Positions 16,615 to 27,161 of a DNA stretch of 64,000 bases are shown one piece after another; position 1 is the first letter of the stretch; the number at the start of each line of letters is the position of its first letter. The DNA is from an uncultured Flavobacteriaceae bacterium. GTDB lineage: Bacteria; Bacteroidota; Bacteroidia; Flavobacteriales; Flavobacteriaceae. Where the stretch lies: assembly GCA_943789365.1 (NCBI GenBank), contig CALSTV010000001.1, positions 2,480,001 to 2,544,000 of the forward strand, given 5' to 3'. The position numbers were made by a program, and so were the translations under genes. The notes beneath the pieces were generated by a model. That model did no database searches and was not told where the DNA came from. It saw only the letters and a program-made list of their open reading frames with translations.

Positions 16615-18633
16615 TTGAGCGCAAATCAAAAAGACATATTAAACAGGCTTTCTATAGTTGTTGTTTTGATGACTCTTTTTTTGGTTGCGATATTTGTTAA
16701 GATTGCTAGAATTCAATACTTGGAAGGTGAGAAATATCAAAACCTTTCCTATCATAGTACCATCAGAAAAGACACTATTTTTTACAATAGAGGAAATGTG
16801 GTTTCTCAAAAAGGAAACCTGCTTGCTACTTCAATGTCGAAATATGACATCCGTATGGATGTTGTTACCGTGTCCGATGAAGTCTTTGAGAAAAATGTAC
16901 ATGCACTGTCTGAGGCGCTTTCAGAGATGTTTGGGAAATCGGTGTATGAATATAAATCCTATCTAAGAAAGGCAAGGAGGTCTAAAAACAGGTATTTGTT
17001 TATTGCTAGAAACTTAGGGTACATGGACTATCTTAAAGTAAAGAGCTTTCCCATTTTTAAGCTAGGGGTGTATAAAGGAGGTTTTATAACTGAGCAGCGT
17101 ACTGTACGTGCACATCCAATAGGGAAAATAGCCGAACGTACAATTGGTTATGATGATTACCGTGGACTTGTGGGAATTGAAGGTGCCTATAGTGAGTATT
17201 TGGAAGGAAGTCTTGGGTGGAGAATGAAGCAAAAAATTGCTAAAAATCAATGGAAGCCTATCAATGATAACAATGAGGTAGAGCCAAAAGACGGGAGTGA
17301 TATTATCACAACTATTGATGTAAATGTGCAGGATATTGCGCATCATGCCTTATTAGAACAATTAGAAACCTTTGAGGCTGACCATGGTTGCGTTGCTGTG
17401 ATGGAAACCAAAACGGGAGCTATCAAAGCAATTGCGAATTTAGGACGTACCTCTAAAAACACGTACTTCGAAAAAAGAAATTATGCCGTATGGGAATCTC
17501 ATGAGCCTGGGTCTACATTTAAAGTGGCTAGTTTGTTAGTGGCCTTAGAAGATAAAGTTATAGATACAGGTACCGTGGTCGATACTGAAAAAGGCAAAAT
17601 ATATATACATAAGAAAAAAGTAGAAGATTCCCATCGTGGCGGATATGGTAAAATATCAGCGGCTAGAACCATAGAAGTTTCTTCAAATGTGGGAATTGTT
17701 AAACTTATTAGAGAACATTACAAACAAGACCCACAAAAATTTGTAGATGCTGTAGAAGAAATAGGTCTAGGCTCAAAGCTGGGACTGGAAATTAAAGGAG
17801 AAGGCGAACCTTATATTCCAAACCCTAAGGATAAAAAGAGGTGGAATGGTATTTCCTTAGAATGGATGGCATGGGGCTATGGAGTCTCGTTGACACCGTT
17901 ACAAATCTTAACCTTTTATAATGCTATTGCAAACGACGGTGTTATGGTAAAGCCTCAATTTGTGAGTGCATTAAGAAATGAAGGAAAAGTGGATAAGGTA
18001 TTTGAGAAAACAATACTTAATAAACGTATTGCTTCGGTAGAAACCGTAAAAAAACTTCGTGCAGTATTAGAGAATGTTGTAAAAAATGGAACGGCAACAA
18101 ATATTTATACACCCCATTTTTCAATGGCAGGAAAAACAGGTACAGCAAAAAAATACATTCCTGTTACAAAAAACGCAGACGGTGAATTTGAAGGAGGTTA
18201 TTATTCAAATAAACAGTATGTAGCCTCATTTGCAGGTTTTTTTCCCGCAGACAATCCCGTATACTCTTGTATCGTGGTTGTACATAATCCAAACAAGAAA
18301 AAAGGATACTATGGTGCAACTGTTGCAGCGCCAGTTTTTAAGAAAATTGCAGAAAAAATGTATGCCTCTGCTCCCATAAAAAAAGAAGTTCAAAATGTTC
18401 TACCGATGCTGGAAACTGTCGATGAAGATTTTGAGAACTATTATGAGGTTATAAATGAATCTTATGTAACCATTCCTAACGTAAAAGGAATGGCTGGGAT
18501 GGATGCTGTATCAGTATTAGAGAACTTAGGTTTGAAAGTGCAATTTTCCGGAGCAGGGAAAGTCAAGTCACAATCTATTAAAAAAGGAAGAAAATTAATA
18601 AAGGGCGCAACAATTGTGTTGCAGTTAAGTTAG
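16615..18633 (+). CDS. ftsI: Penicillin-binding protein FtsI (division transpeptidase) with PASTA domain
   Basis: A 672-residue class B penicillin-binding protein that cross-links septal peptidoglycan. It begins with TTG at 16615; the DILNRL segment and a transmembrane helix at about 12-34 match family N-termini. A PBP dimer domain (about 50-210) precedes the transpeptidase: SxxK at Ser300 (GSTFK), SxN at Ser356-Asn358 and KTG at 507-509. A C-terminal PASTA domain (about 615-672, starting VTIPNVKGM) follows, as is common in Bacteroidota FtsI. The next gene, murE, starts at the base after its stop. Confidence 0.95.
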   Translation: MSANQKDILNRLSIVVVLMTLFLVAIFVKIARIQYLEGEKYQNLSYHSTIRKDTIFYNRGNVVSQKGNLLATSMSKYDIRMDVVTVSDEVFEKNVHALSEALSEMFGKSVYEYKSYLRKARRSKNRYLFIARNLGYMDYLKVKSFPIFKLGVYKGGFITEQRTVRAHPIGKIAERTIGYDDYRGLVGIEGAYSEYLEGSLGWRMKQKIAKNQWKPINDNNEVEPKDGSDIITTIDVNVQDIAHHALLEQLETFEADHGCVAVMETKTGAIKAIANLGRTSKNTYFEKRNYAVWESHEPGSTFKVASLLVALEDKVIDTGTVVDTEKGKIYIHKKKVEDSHRGGYGKISAARTIEVSSNVGIVKLIREHYKQDPQKFVDAVEEIGLGSKLGLEIKGEGEPYIPNPKDKKRWNGISLEWMAWGYGVSLTPLQILTFYNAIANDGVMVKPQFVSALRNEGKVDKVFEKTILNKRIASVETVKKLRAVLENVVKNGTATNIYTPHFSMAGKTGTAKKYIPVTKNADGEFEGGYYSNKQYVASFAGFFPADNPVYSCIVVVHNPNKKKGYYGATVAAPVFKKIAEKMYASAPIKKEVQNVLPMLETVDEDFENYYEVINESYVTIPNVKGMAGMDAVSVLENLGLKVQFSGAGKVKSQSIKKGRKLIKGATIVLQLS

Positions 18634-20097
18634 ATGAAAGAATTAAAAAACATATTAAAAGGTGTGTCTGTAGAGACTGCTGTTGGAGATCAAGAGCTGT
18701 TGGTGTCGGCTGTTGTTTTTGATTCTAGAAAAACAGTGCAAGATGCATTATTTGTTGCTCAAAAAGGGGTTGATTCAGATGGGCATCTCTTTATAGAAAA
18801 GGCAATTGAGCTGGGTGCAAAAGCTGTTTTATGTGAGTCCTTACCTCAAGACTTATATCCAGGCGTTTGCTATATAAAAGTGAGGCATAGTAATGATGCG
18901 CTCGCAGTAGTGGCGGCTAATTTTTATGACAACCCTTCGAGGAAATTAAAATTAGTGGGCGTCACGGGGACCAATGGAAAAACAACCGTAGCTACCTTGC
19001 TGTATGAATTGTTTCAAAATGCAGGATACCACACAGGACTTTTGTCAACTGTGAAAATTAAGATAGGAAGCCAAACGTTTAAAGCAACACATACAACTCC
19101 AGATTCTGTTTCTATAAATAGGTATTTGGCACAAATGATTGAGCAAGGGGTGACGCATTGTTTTATGGAGGTGAGTTCTCATGGAATTCATCAGAGCAGA
19201 ACAGAAGGGCTCGATTTTGATGGAGGCGTGTTTACAAATCTATCGCATGATCATCTCGATTACCATAAGACCTTTTCGGGATATAGAGACGTAAAAAAGA
19301 AATTTTTTGACAACCTATCTAAAGATGCATTTGCTTTGACTAATGTCGATGATAAGAATGGAAATATTCTGCTGCAGAACACCAAAGCAAAAAAGACGTC
19401 CTATGCAATGAAGTCTATGGCCGACTTTAAAGTAAAAATTCTTGAAAAGGATTTTTCAGGGATGTTACTTCAATTAGATCGTCAAGAGGTATGGGTGCGA
19501 TTGATAGGTGATTTTAATGCTTATAATCTTGCTTCTATTTATGCAGTTGCGAATCTGTTGGGAGTAGATAAGCAAAACGTATTGCGTTTGATGAGTCAAT
19601 TAGAAAGTGTAGATGGAAGGTTTGAATACCAGAGGTCTGCACAAGGAATTGTAACAATAGTTGACTATGCGCATACACCCGATGCCTTGAAAAATGTATT
19701 GGAAACAATTCGTGGAATTCGTTCAGGAACGGAAAGTCTTATCACGGTTGTGGGTTGTGGCGGTGATAGAGATAGAACAAAACGCTCAAAAATGGGGGCA
19801 ATCGCTTCAGAACTCAGTGATCAAGTAGTGTTTACTTCCGATAATCCAAGATTTGAAGATCCTCAGGAAATAATAAATCAAATTGAATCTGGCGTTGCTG
19901 AAGTTAATCTGTACAAAACATTATCAGTAATTGATAGAAAACAAGCAATAAAAACAGCTGTAAAATTTGCTGTAAAAGGCGATATTATTCTCGTTGCTGG
20001 AAAAGGTCATGAAGACTATCAAGATGTAAACGGAGTGAAATCACATTTTGATGACAAAGAAGTCGTAAAAGAAATAGTAGAAAAATTAAAGAAATAA
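18634..20097 (+). CDS. murE: UDP-MurNAc-tripeptide ligase MurE (probably meso-diaminopimelate-adding)
   Basis: A 487-residue Mur ligase adding the third residue of the peptidoglycan stem peptide in the cytoplasm. The ATP loop GVTGTNGKTTVATLL is near residue 110, with the substrate block HTTPDS and DYAHTPDAL. The motif SDNPRFEDP contains the DNPR tetrad that in characterised MurE enzymes recognises meso-diaminopimelate rather than lysine, so the peptidoglycan is probably of the DAP type. It directly follows ftsI with no gap and precedes mraY by 12 bases. Confidence 0.96.
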   Translation: MKELKNILKGVSVETAVGDQELLVSAVVFDSRKTVQDALFVAQKGVDSDGHLFIEKAIELGAKAVLCESLPQDLYPGVCYIKVRHSNDALAVVAANFYDNPSRKLKLVGVTGTNGKTTVATLLYELFQNAGYHTGLLSTVKIKIGSQTFKATHTTPDSVSINRYLAQMIEQGVTHCFMEVSSHGIHQSRTEGLDFDGGVFTNLSHDHLDYHKTFSGYRDVKKKFFDNLSKDAFALTNVDDKNGNILLQNTKAKKTSYAMKSMADFKVKILEKDFSGMLLQLDRQEVWVRLIGDFNAYNLASIYAVANLLGVDKQNVLRLMSQLESVDGRFEYQRSAQGIVTIVDYAHTPDALKNVLETIRGIRSGTESLITVVGCGGDRDRTKRSKMGAIASELSDQVVFTSDNPRFEDPQEIINQIESGVAEVNLYKTLSVIDRKQAIKTAVKFAVKGDIILVAGKGHEDYQDVNGVKSHFDDKEVVKEIVEKLKK

Positions 20098-20109
20098 AAC
20101 CAAAACCAA

Positions 20110-21339
20110 ATGTTGTACTACCTTTTTGATTATTTAGATGCGAATTACCAATTGATAGGCGCTGGCGTATTTAAATATATTTCGTTTCGTTCCTCAGTAG
20201 CGTTCATTATGGCATTGTTGTTTTCAACCGTATTTGGGAAAAGGCTGATAAACTATCTAAGAACAAAACAAATTGGCGAATCTGTACGTGATTTGGGATT
20301 GGATGGTCAAGTGCAAAAAGCGGGTACCCCAACAATGGGTGGAATTATAATCATATTAGGGACCTTGATTCCAGTGCTATTGATAGCGCAAGTACATAAT
20401 ATATATGTCATAATGTTGATTATTACAACGTTGTGGATGGGAGCAATAGGCTTTTTGGACGATTATATAAAAGTATTTAAAAAAGATAAAGAAGGACTGA
20501 AAGGTAAATTTAAAGTCTTTGGTCAAGTAGGATTGGGGGTGATTGTTGGTGCTATGTTGTTTTTTCATCCAGAAGTTACCATGAAGGATAAATTACCTAG
20601 TAACGATATTGAAATGGTGACGGAATCTGGAGTGCCAAAACTATTTGGAGAGGCACATAAGTCCATAAAAACAACAGTACCATTTTTTAAAAATAACAGT
20701 CTCGACTACGCCGTTATAACAGAGTGGTTAGGTGATACCTCTAATAAATACGGATGGTTGGTGTTTATTCCTGTAGTGATTTTTATCATTACTGCACTTT
20801 CTAACGGGGCCAATCTGACCGATGGGATTGATGGATTGGCAGCAGGAACCTCTGTAATTGTTGTGGTAACCTTAGGTGTCTTTACTTGGGTTTCTGGAAA
20901 TATCATATTCGCTAACTACTTAGATGTTATGTACATTCCAAAGTCGGGAGAGATGGTGGTTTTCATCAGTGCTTTTGCAGGTGCGTTGGTTGGGTTTTTA
21001 TGGTATAATACTTATCCTGCCCAAGTTTTTATGGGAGATACGGGGAGTTTGACTATTGGTGGTATCATTGCAGTAATAGCGGTAGCGATACGAAAGGAGC
21101 TGCTGATTCCTGTGTTGGCTGGAATCTTTTTAATTGAAAATTTATCGGTAGTGCTACAAGTAGGGTATTTTAAATATACTCGAAAAAAATATGGCGAAGG
21201 AAAAAGGATATTTAAGATGGCGCCCTTACATCATCACTACCAAAAGTTGGGTTATCATGAAAGTAAAATTGTTGCAAGATTTGTGATTGTAGCCATATTG
21301 CTGGCTGTACTTACGGTGATTACATTAAAATTAAGATAG
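20110..21339 (+). CDS. mraY: Phospho-MurNAc-pentapeptide translocase MraY
   Basis: A 409-residue polytopic enzyme that makes lipid I at the inner membrane. Visible signatures are [14 protein letters not shown] near residue 75, the Asp-Asp pair in [40 protein letters not shown] and the cytoplasmic [11 protein letters not shown] near the C-terminus. About ten hydrophobic segments are present. The protein is longer than the E. coli enzyme because of an extended loop (about 155-190) between membrane segments, which is usual in Bacteroidota. It is part of the uninterrupted dcw operon. Confidence 0.96.
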   Translation: MLYYLFDYLDANYQLIGAGVFKYISFRSSVAFIMALLFSTVFGKRLINYLRTKQIGESVRDLGLDGQVQKAGTPTMGGIIIILGTLIPVLLIAQVHNIYVIMLIITTLWMGAIGFLDDYIKVFKKDKEGLKGKFKVFGQVGLGVIVGAMLFFHPEVTMKDKLPSNDIEMVTESGVPKLFGEAHKSIKTTVPFFKNNSLDYAVITEWLGDTSNKYGWLVFIPVVIFIITALSNGANLTDGIDGLAAGTSVIVVVTLGVFTWVSGNIIFANYLDVMYIPKSGEMVVFISAFAGALVGFLWYNTYPAQVFMGDTGSLTIGGIIAVIAVAIRKELLIPVLAGIFLIENLSVVLQVGYFKYTRKKYGEGKRIFKMAPLHHHYQKLGYHESKIVARFVIVAILLAVLTVITLKLR

Positions 21340-21349
21340 TGATAAGAAA

Positions 21350-22687
21350 ATGAAAAGACTCGTCGTACTTGGTGGAGGTGAAAGTGGTGTAGGTACCGCT
21401 GTTTTGGCGAAGCAGAAAAACTATGATGTTTTTGTGTCAGATACAGGAAGTATTAAAGAGTCTTATCAATCTGTTCTGCGTAAAAATGAAATTTTATTCG
21501 AATCAGGTAAACATAGTAAAGAGTTGGTGTTCAACGCTGATATGGTTGTAAAAAGCCCTGGTATTCCAGATACGGTCTCCTTAGTGGTTCAATTGAGAGC
21601 CCTCGGGATTCCTGTGATTTCGGAAATAGAGTTTGCAGCCAAGTATACAGAGGCAACATGTATTGGGATTACAGGTTCTAATGGGAAAACCACAACCACC
21701 ATGCTCTTGCATCATATATTGAAAAATGCCGGACTGAATTGCGGTATGGCCGGAAACATAGGTGATAGCTTTGCAATGCAGGTGGCTCAACAAAACTATG
21801 ACAGCTATGTGTTGGAACTGAGTAGTTTTCAACTCGACGGAATTGTGGATTTTGCACCCCATATCGCTGTCATAACAAATATAAGCCCAGATCATTTAGA
21901 TCGCTATGAATATAAATATGAGAACTATATAGATTCAAAATTTTTAATAACAAAAAACCAAACAGAATCAGATTATTTGATATACGATGCCGATGATGAG
22001 GCGATAACTAATTGGTTAAATAATAACAAAACAAAAGCGCAATTACTCCCTTTTTCTCTTACAGCAAAAACATTGAGTCAAGGAGCAGTTTTAAAAGATA
22101 ATACAATACAGATGAACGTAAATAAAGAAAAGGTGACTATGGATATTTCTAAAATGACATTACAAGGGAAGCACAATACAAAGAATGCAATGGCTGCTTC
22201 TATGGCTGCTCAAATGATGAAAGCTAGAAGACAAGTGATTAAAGAAAGTTTGGAGGACTTCGAAGGTGCCGAACATCGTCTTGAAAAAGTGTTGAAAATT
22301 AACGGTGTTCAATATATAAATGACTCCAAAGCAACCAATGTAAATGCTACGTTCTATGCTTTAGAGTGTATGGAGGTGCCAACTGTTTGGATTGTTGGAG
22401 GAGTAGATAAAGGAAACGATTATATGGATTTAATGCCATTAGTACGTGAAAAAGTCAAAGCAATTATTTGCTTGGGAGTAGACAATACAAAGATCATCCA
22501 TATGTTTGAAGAAGTAGTTGATCTGCTTGTAGAGACAGAGAGTGCATCCGAAGCTGTAAAATTGGCATATAAAATAGCGACCAAAGGTGAGGCTGTTTTG
22601 TTGTCACCTGCTTGTGCAAGTTTCGATTTGTTTGAGAGTTATGAAGACAGAGGAAGACAATTTAAAAATGCAGTAAGAAATTTGTAA
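21350..22687 (+). CDS. murD: UDP-MurNAc-L-alanine:D-glutamate ligase MurD
   Basis: A 445-residue Mur ligase adding D-glutamate. The N-terminal Rossmann motif LVVLGGGESGVGTA is followed by KSPGIP, the ATP loop GITGSNGKTTTTMLL near residue 106, and the late motif INDSKATN, a hallmark of MurD. The C-terminal LSPACASFDLFESYEDRG block is also diagnostic. It lies 10 bases after mraY and 21 before ftsW. Confidence 0.96.
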   Translation: MKRLVVLGGGESGVGTAVLAKQKNYDVFVSDTGSIKESYQSVLRKNEILFESGKHSKELVFNADMVVKSPGIPDTVSLVVQLRALGIPVISEIEFAAKYTEATCIGITGSNGKTTTTMLLHHILKNAGLNCGMAGNIGDSFAMQVAQQNYDSYVLELSSFQLDGIVDFAPHIAVITNISPDHLDRYEYKYENYIDSKFLITKNQTESDYLIYDADDEAITNWLNNNKTKAQLLPFSLTAKTLSQGAVLKDNTIQMNVNKEKVTMDISKMTLQGKHNTKNAMAASMAAQMMKARRQVIKESLEDFEGAEHRLEKVLKINGVQYINDSKATNVNATFYALECMEVPTVWIVGGVDKGNDYMDLMPLVREKVKAIICLGVDNTKIIHMFEEVVDLLVETESASEAVKLAYKIATKGEAVLLSPACASFDLFESYEDRGRQFKNAVRNL

Positions 22688-22708
22688 AAACCTAGAAAAG
22701 TAAAAGGT

Positions 22709-23911
22709 ATGAAACCGAAGGATATTTTCAAACATTTACAAGGAGATCGGGTGTTATGGGCGCTGATTGCCATTGTTGCTGTTTTCTCATTTATGCCTGT
22801 GTATAGTGCTAGTACAAATGATGTGTATGTAGTGGGTGTTGGCTCAACAGTAGGGCATTTGGTTAAACATGCAGTTTTGTTGTTAATGGGGTTTGCAATC
22901 ATGTTTGGAGTACATAAAATACCCTATCGATATTTTAGTGGTGGCGCTGTGCTGCTGTATCCTGTTGTAATTGTGTTGTTAATTTATACACTTGCCCAAG
23001 GTACCACAATTGGAGGTGCCAATGCTAGCAGGTGGATACGTGTTCCTATAGTCGGATTTGGTTTTCAAACATCTACACTAGCTGCTTTGGTATTGCTTGT
23101 TTACGTAGCGCGTTACTTGGCTAAAAATAAAGACCGAGAAATACGATTTAAATCTAGTTTTTTTCAACTTTGGACGCCAGTAGGAATTGCCTTATTCCTT
23201 ATTTTACCCGCCAATTTTTCAACAACAGCTATCTTGTTTTTTATGATATTGGTACTAGTGTTTTTAGGTGGTTATCCCGTAAAATATATAATTTCCATCA
23301 TAGGAGTTGGTGTTGGAATGCTGTTGATTTTCGTATTGATAGCAAAAGCCTTTCCAGATGCCATGCCGAACCGTGTGAATACATGGCAAAGTAGAATTGA
23401 AAATTTTTCGGACCCAAATCAAAAAGAAGGTTATCAAGTTGAAAAAGCAAAAATTGCAATTGCAACAGGAGGTTTGTCGGGCAAGGGGCCAGGAAAAAGT
23501 GTTCAGAAAAATTTTCTTCCGCAATCTACTTCAGATTTTATTTATGCAATAATAATTGAAGAATACGGTATGATCGGTGGTGTTGGAATTTTGAGCTTTT
23601 ATTTTATGTTACTCATGCGAATTCTAGTAGCGGCAAAAAAAGCAGGAACTGTATTTGGAACCATGTTGGTAATCTCCATTGGGATTCCTATTATTTTTCA
23701 AGCTATGATTAATATGGCTGTAGCTACCAATATACTGCCAGTTACCGGGCAAACGCTGCCGTTGATAAGTAGTGGAGGTACCTCTATATGGATGACGTGT
23801 TTTGGCTTGGGAATCATTTTAAGTGTGTCTTCGGCAAATGAAGTTACAGAAGAGGAATTAGCTATCGAAAGTGAAGATCCGTTGTCGATTCTTCATGAAA
23901 CCATTGAATAA
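22709..23911 (+). CDS. ftsW: Septal peptidoglycan glycosyltransferase FtsW (SEDS family)
   Basis: A 400-residue polytopic SEDS protein that polymerises lipid II at the septum together with FtsI. About ten hydrophobic segments are visible, plus the family loop [19 protein letters not shown] with [14 protein letters not shown]-type residues, and the C-terminal signature [12 protein letters not shown]. The acidic tail after residue 380 is cytoplasmic. Assignment to FtsW rather than RodA rests on its position between murD and murG. Its end overlaps murG by 17 bases if murG starts at 23895. Confidence 0.94.
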   Translation: MKPKDIFKHLQGDRVLWALIAIVAVFSFMPVYSASTNDVYVVGVGSTVGHLVKHAVLLLMGFAIMFGVHKIPYRYFSGGAVLLYPVVIVLLIYTLAQGTTIGGANASRWIRVPIVGFGFQTSTLAALVLLVYVARYLAKNKDREIRFKSSFFQLWTPVGIALFLILPANFSTTAILFFMILVLVFLGGYPVKYIISIIGVGVGMLLIFVLIAKAFPDAMPNRVNTWQSRIENFSDPNQKEGYQVEKAKIAIATGGLSGKGPGKSVQKNFLPQSTSDFIYAIIIEEYGMIGGVGILSFYFMLLMRILVAAKKAGTVFGTMLVISIGIPIIFQAMINMAVATNILPVTGQTLPLISSGGTSIWMTCFGLGIILSVSSANEVTEEELAIESEDPLSILHETIE

Positions 23912-25034
23912 AAAAAACAGTAGAAAAGTGGCAGATAAGGATCTAAATATATTAATAAGTGGTGGAGGTACAGGAGGGCATATATATCCTGCTATTGCAA
24001 TTGCTAATGAACTAAAAGTTCGTTTTCCTAACGCAAACTTTTTGTTTGTGGGAGCAAAGGATAGAATGGAGATGGAAAAAGTTCCAAACGCAGGATATGC
24101 AATAAAAGGACTTTGGATTTCTGGAGTGCAAAGAAAATTAACCCTTGCCAATCTGTCTTTTCCTTTTAAACTGTTAGATAGTTTGTGGAAAGCGAAACAA
24201 ATAGTTCGAAAGTTCAAGCCAGACGTAGTCATTGGGACAGGTGGATTTGCAAGTGGTCCAGTATTGTATGTGGCCGCGAAAAAAGGAATTCCTAGCCTGA
24301 TACAAGAGCAAAACTCGTATCCGGGAATCACCAATAAATTACTGGCTAAAAAAGCAACTACTATTTGTGTAGCTTATGATAAATTGGAACGGTTCTTTCC
24401 TGCTAGAAAAATAGTGAAGACAGGGAATCCTGTACGTCAAGACTTGTTGAATGTAGCTACGAAAAGAGAGGAGGCATTAGCGTATTTCGGATTGGATACC
24501 ACTAAAAAAACGTTGTTAGTGATAGGTGGAAGTTTAGGAGCTCGAAACATAAATAAACTAATAGGCGAATCTTTAGAATGGTTGCAGGAATTAGAAGTTC
24601 AAGTGCTCTGGCAAACAGGAAAACTCTATTTCGATACATATAAAAAGTTTGACAAATTGGACGGGGTGCATGTACATGCATTTATAAGTAAAATGGACTT
24701 AGCTTATGCAGCTTCTGATTACGTTGTAAGCAGAGCAGGTGCAAGTTCCATTTCTGAACTCTGTATCGTTGGAAAGCCAACAATATTTATCCCATCACCA
24801 AATGTGTCTGAAGATCATCAAACAAAAAATGCGATGGCTGTGGTTGAGAACAGTGCAGCATTGTTAGTGAAGGAGGATGCGTTGGATGATTTTCATGCAG
24901 TGTTTAAGAAGATGCACAACGATACTATATTGCAGAAAAATTTAACTGCTAATATTAAAAAATTGGCGTTGCCGAAAGCAACCTCAGAAATTGTAGATCA
25001 AATTGAAGGGCTGCTCAAAAGAACTGAGCGTTAG
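23895..25034 (+). CDS. murG: Lipid II synthase MurG (N-acetylglucosaminyltransferase)
   Basis: A peripheral inner-membrane GT28 enzyme that converts lipid I to lipid II. From the ATG at 23895 it has 379 residues; a GTG at 23871 would add eight. Visible motifs are [18 protein letters not shown] at the N-terminus, GTGGFASGP, the second glycine-rich loop [10 protein letters not shown] near the middle and [12 protein letters not shown] for the UDP-sugar site. The overlap with the ftsW end indicates translational coupling. murC follows after 18 bases. Confidence 0.95.
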   Translation: MKPLNKKNSRKVADKDLNILISGGGTGGHIYPAIAIANELKVRFPNANFLFVGAKDRMEMEKVPNAGYAIKGLWISGVQRKLTLANLSFPFKLLDSLWKAKQIVRKFKPDVVIGTGGFASGPVLYVAAKKGIPSLIQEQNSYPGITNKLLAKKATTICVAYDKLERFFPARKIVKTGNPVRQDLLNVATKREEALAYFGLDTTKKTLLVIGGSLGARNINKLIGESLEWLQELEVQVLWQTGKLYFDTYKKFDKLDGVHVHAFISKMDLAYAASDYVVSRAGASSISELCIVGKPTIFIPSPNVSEDHQTKNAMAVVENSAALLVKEDALDDFHAVFKKMHNDTILQKNLTANIKKLALPKATSEIVDQIEGLLKRTER

Positions 25035-25052
25035 AATAATAAAAATATTGAA

Positions 25053-26417
25053 TTGGATTTAAAAAATATACATAGGGTTTATTTTATTGGGGTAGGAGGA
25101 ATCGGTATGTCTGCAATTGCTCGGTATTTTTGTGAAAATGGAAAGCAAGTAGCGGGGTACGACAAAACGCCTTCCGAAATTACCGATACTCTGATTTTAA
25201 TAGGTGTTCAGATCCATTTTGAAGACAATGTAGCATTGATTCCTGAAGATTTTAAAAAAAAGGAAGGAACGCTAATCGTATATACACCTGCAGTGCCAGC
25301 GAATCATAAAGAATTGAAATTCTTTCAAATTAACGGGTTTGTAACCTTAAAACGAGCACAGATACTTGGTGAAATTACCAAAAACACCTACTGTTTGGGT
25401 GTGGCTGGTACGCATGGAAAAACAACTACATCTTCAATATTGGGGCATATTATGAATGTATGTGGCACAGAGGCAACCGCCTTTCTTGGAGGGATTACTG
25501 AAAATTATGACTCCAACCTTATCTTAGGTCAGGATAAAGTTTCCGTAGTAGAAGCCGATGAATTTGATCGTTCCTTTTTACAATTGTCGCCTAATATTGC
25601 CTGCGTAACCTCTATGGATGCAGATCATCTCGATATTTATGGAGAGAAAGAAGCCTTAGAAACTTCTTTTAAAGAATTCTCTAGCAAAGTTTCAGATACC
25701 TTAATCGTAAGTAAAGGTTTGCCGTTAGAAGGACTTACCTATGCTATTGATGAAGAGGCTGACTATATGATTACCAATGTTGTAGTAGAGAAAGGTGCTT
25801 ACGTATTTGACGTTAAGACCCCTAAAGCAAAATTAGAAGGAGTAGGTTTTGGATTGCCAGGAAGGCACAATCTATCCAACGCTTTAGCTGCCATTGCATT
25901 GGCGGAACAGTATGGCTTGTCTTTGCCTGAAATAGCAAAAGCTTTAACGACATTTTTAGGGGTGAAACGAAGGTTTTCCTATAAAATAAAGGAGGAAAAC
26001 TTTGTGTTGATTGATGATTATGCACATCACCCTACAGAAATAAATGCAGTTGTAGATGCAGTTCGTGAACTCTACCCAGCAAAAGAAGTGTTGGCCGTTT
26101 TTCAACCACATTTATATAGTAGAACAAGAGATTTTATCGATGAATTTGCAACGAGTCTCTCTAGGTTTGACGAGTTGTTGCTCTTAGATATTTATCCAGC
26201 TAGAGAATTGCCTATTGAAGGCGTCGATTCCAATTGGCTTTTGAATAAAATCAAACTTGACAAAAAGCAATTAATAGCAAAAGAAGACGTCTTAAAAGCA
26301 ATTAGAAAATCAAATGCTACCGTGGTGGTAATGATAGGTGCAGGAGATATTGGTGTGTTGATAGAAAAAGTGAAATCAACATTGTTGATAAATAACTCAA
26401 ATACAGAAATTATTTAA
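25053..26417 (+). CDS. murC: UDP-MurNAc:L-alanine ligase MurC
   Basis: A 454-residue Mur ligase that attaches the first amino acid of the stem peptide. It starts at TTG 25053, which aligns with the usual start of the family before LKNIHRVYFIGVGGIGMSA. The ATP loop GVAGTHGKTTTSS is near residue 113; EADEFDRSFL and DDYAHHPTEI are MurC-specific. In Bacteroidota the dcw cluster commonly goes murG-murC-ftsQ without murB and ddl, as here. Confidence 0.96.
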   Translation: MDLKNIHRVYFIGVGGIGMSAIARYFCENGKQVAGYDKTPSEITDTLILIGVQIHFEDNVALIPEDFKKKEGTLIVYTPAVPANHKELKFFQINGFVTLKRAQILGEITKNTYCLGVAGTHGKTTTSSILGHIMNVCGTEATAFLGGITENYDSNLILGQDKVSVVEADEFDRSFLQLSPNIACVTSMDADHLDIYGEKEALETSFKEFSSKVSDTLIVSKGLPLEGLTYAIDEEADYMITNVVVEKGAYVFDVKTPKAKLEGVGFGLPGRHNLSNALAAIALAEQYGLSLPEIAKALTTFLGVKRRFSYKIKEENFVLIDDYAHHPTEINAVVDAVRELYPAKEVLAVFQPHLYSRTRDFIDEFATSLSRFDELLLLDIYPARELPIEGVDSNWLLNKIKLDKKQLIAKEDVLKAIRKSNATVVVMIGAGDIGVLIEKVKSTLLINNSNTEII

Positions 26418-26435
26418 AAGTACAATACAGTTTTT

Positions 26436-27158
26436 ATGAAGAAATATATAGTCTATATAAAATGTCTTTTGCTAATTGCTCTTGTGGGTTTTCTGTATGG
26501 CTTTAGTTCTCAGAGAAATGCAACACGAATCGTGAAAGAATCGGTTATAGAGTTCGCCAATGGAGAAAACTTATTTCTTTCACATGAAATGGTTAATAAA
26601 TTGTTAATACAAAATCATGGAGCTCTGAAAAACAAGGCAAAATCCTTAATAAATTTACATGAGTTGGAAAATGTTGTGTTTTCGAATTCACTCGTAGAAG
26701 AAGCTAAGATTTTTTTGACCATAGACGGTGTTGTTAAAACCGTAGTTACGCAGCGCACACCTGTAGCAAGAGTTAATACGGGTGTTGAGGTGTATTACAT
26801 TGACAAGCAAGGGCTTAAAATGCCTTTGTCTGAGAACTATTCGGCAAGAGTTTTGCTCGTTTCCGGGTCCGTTCAAAAAGCTGATGTTGCATCCATATAT
26901 GCGTTGGTTTCTTTTGTTCAAAAAAATGAGTTTTTAAAAAAAATGATCGTTGGAATTGAGAAAAAAGCCGAAAACGATTATGTTTTACAGACACGAGTAT
27001 ACAATCAAAAAATACAACTCGGAGCAATTCGGGATTTGGATATAAAATTTAAAAAATTAGAAGCTTTTTATAATGAAGTAATTCAAAATAATGAAGTGGA
27101 AAAATACAAAACGATTAATTTAAAATACAACAACCAAGTTGTGTGTACAAAGGATTAA
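26436..27158 (+). CDS. ftsQ: Cell division protein FtsQ
   Basis: A 240-residue bitopic protein: a short cytoplasmic tail, one transmembrane helix (about 5-22), and a periplasmic domain with the FtsQ block VVKTVVTQRTPVARV near residue 104 followed by YYIDKQGLKMPLS. It links the FtsL/FtsB-like proteins to the divisome. It follows murC after 18 bases and precedes ftsA by 3. Sequence conservation in this family is low, so position supports the call strongly. Confidence 0.92.
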   Translation: MKKYIVYIKCLLLIALVGFLYGFSSQRNATRIVKESVIEFANGENLFLSHEMVNKLLIQNHGALKNKAKSLINLHELENVVFSNSLVEEAKIFLTIDGVVKTVVTQRTPVARVNTGVEVYYIDKQGLKMPLSENYSARVLLVSGSVQKADVASIYALVSFVQKNEFLKKMIVGIEKKAENDYVLQTRVYNQKIQLGAIRDLDIKFKKLEAFYNEVIQNNEVEKYKTINLKYNNQVVCTKD

Positions 27159-27161
27159 CTT

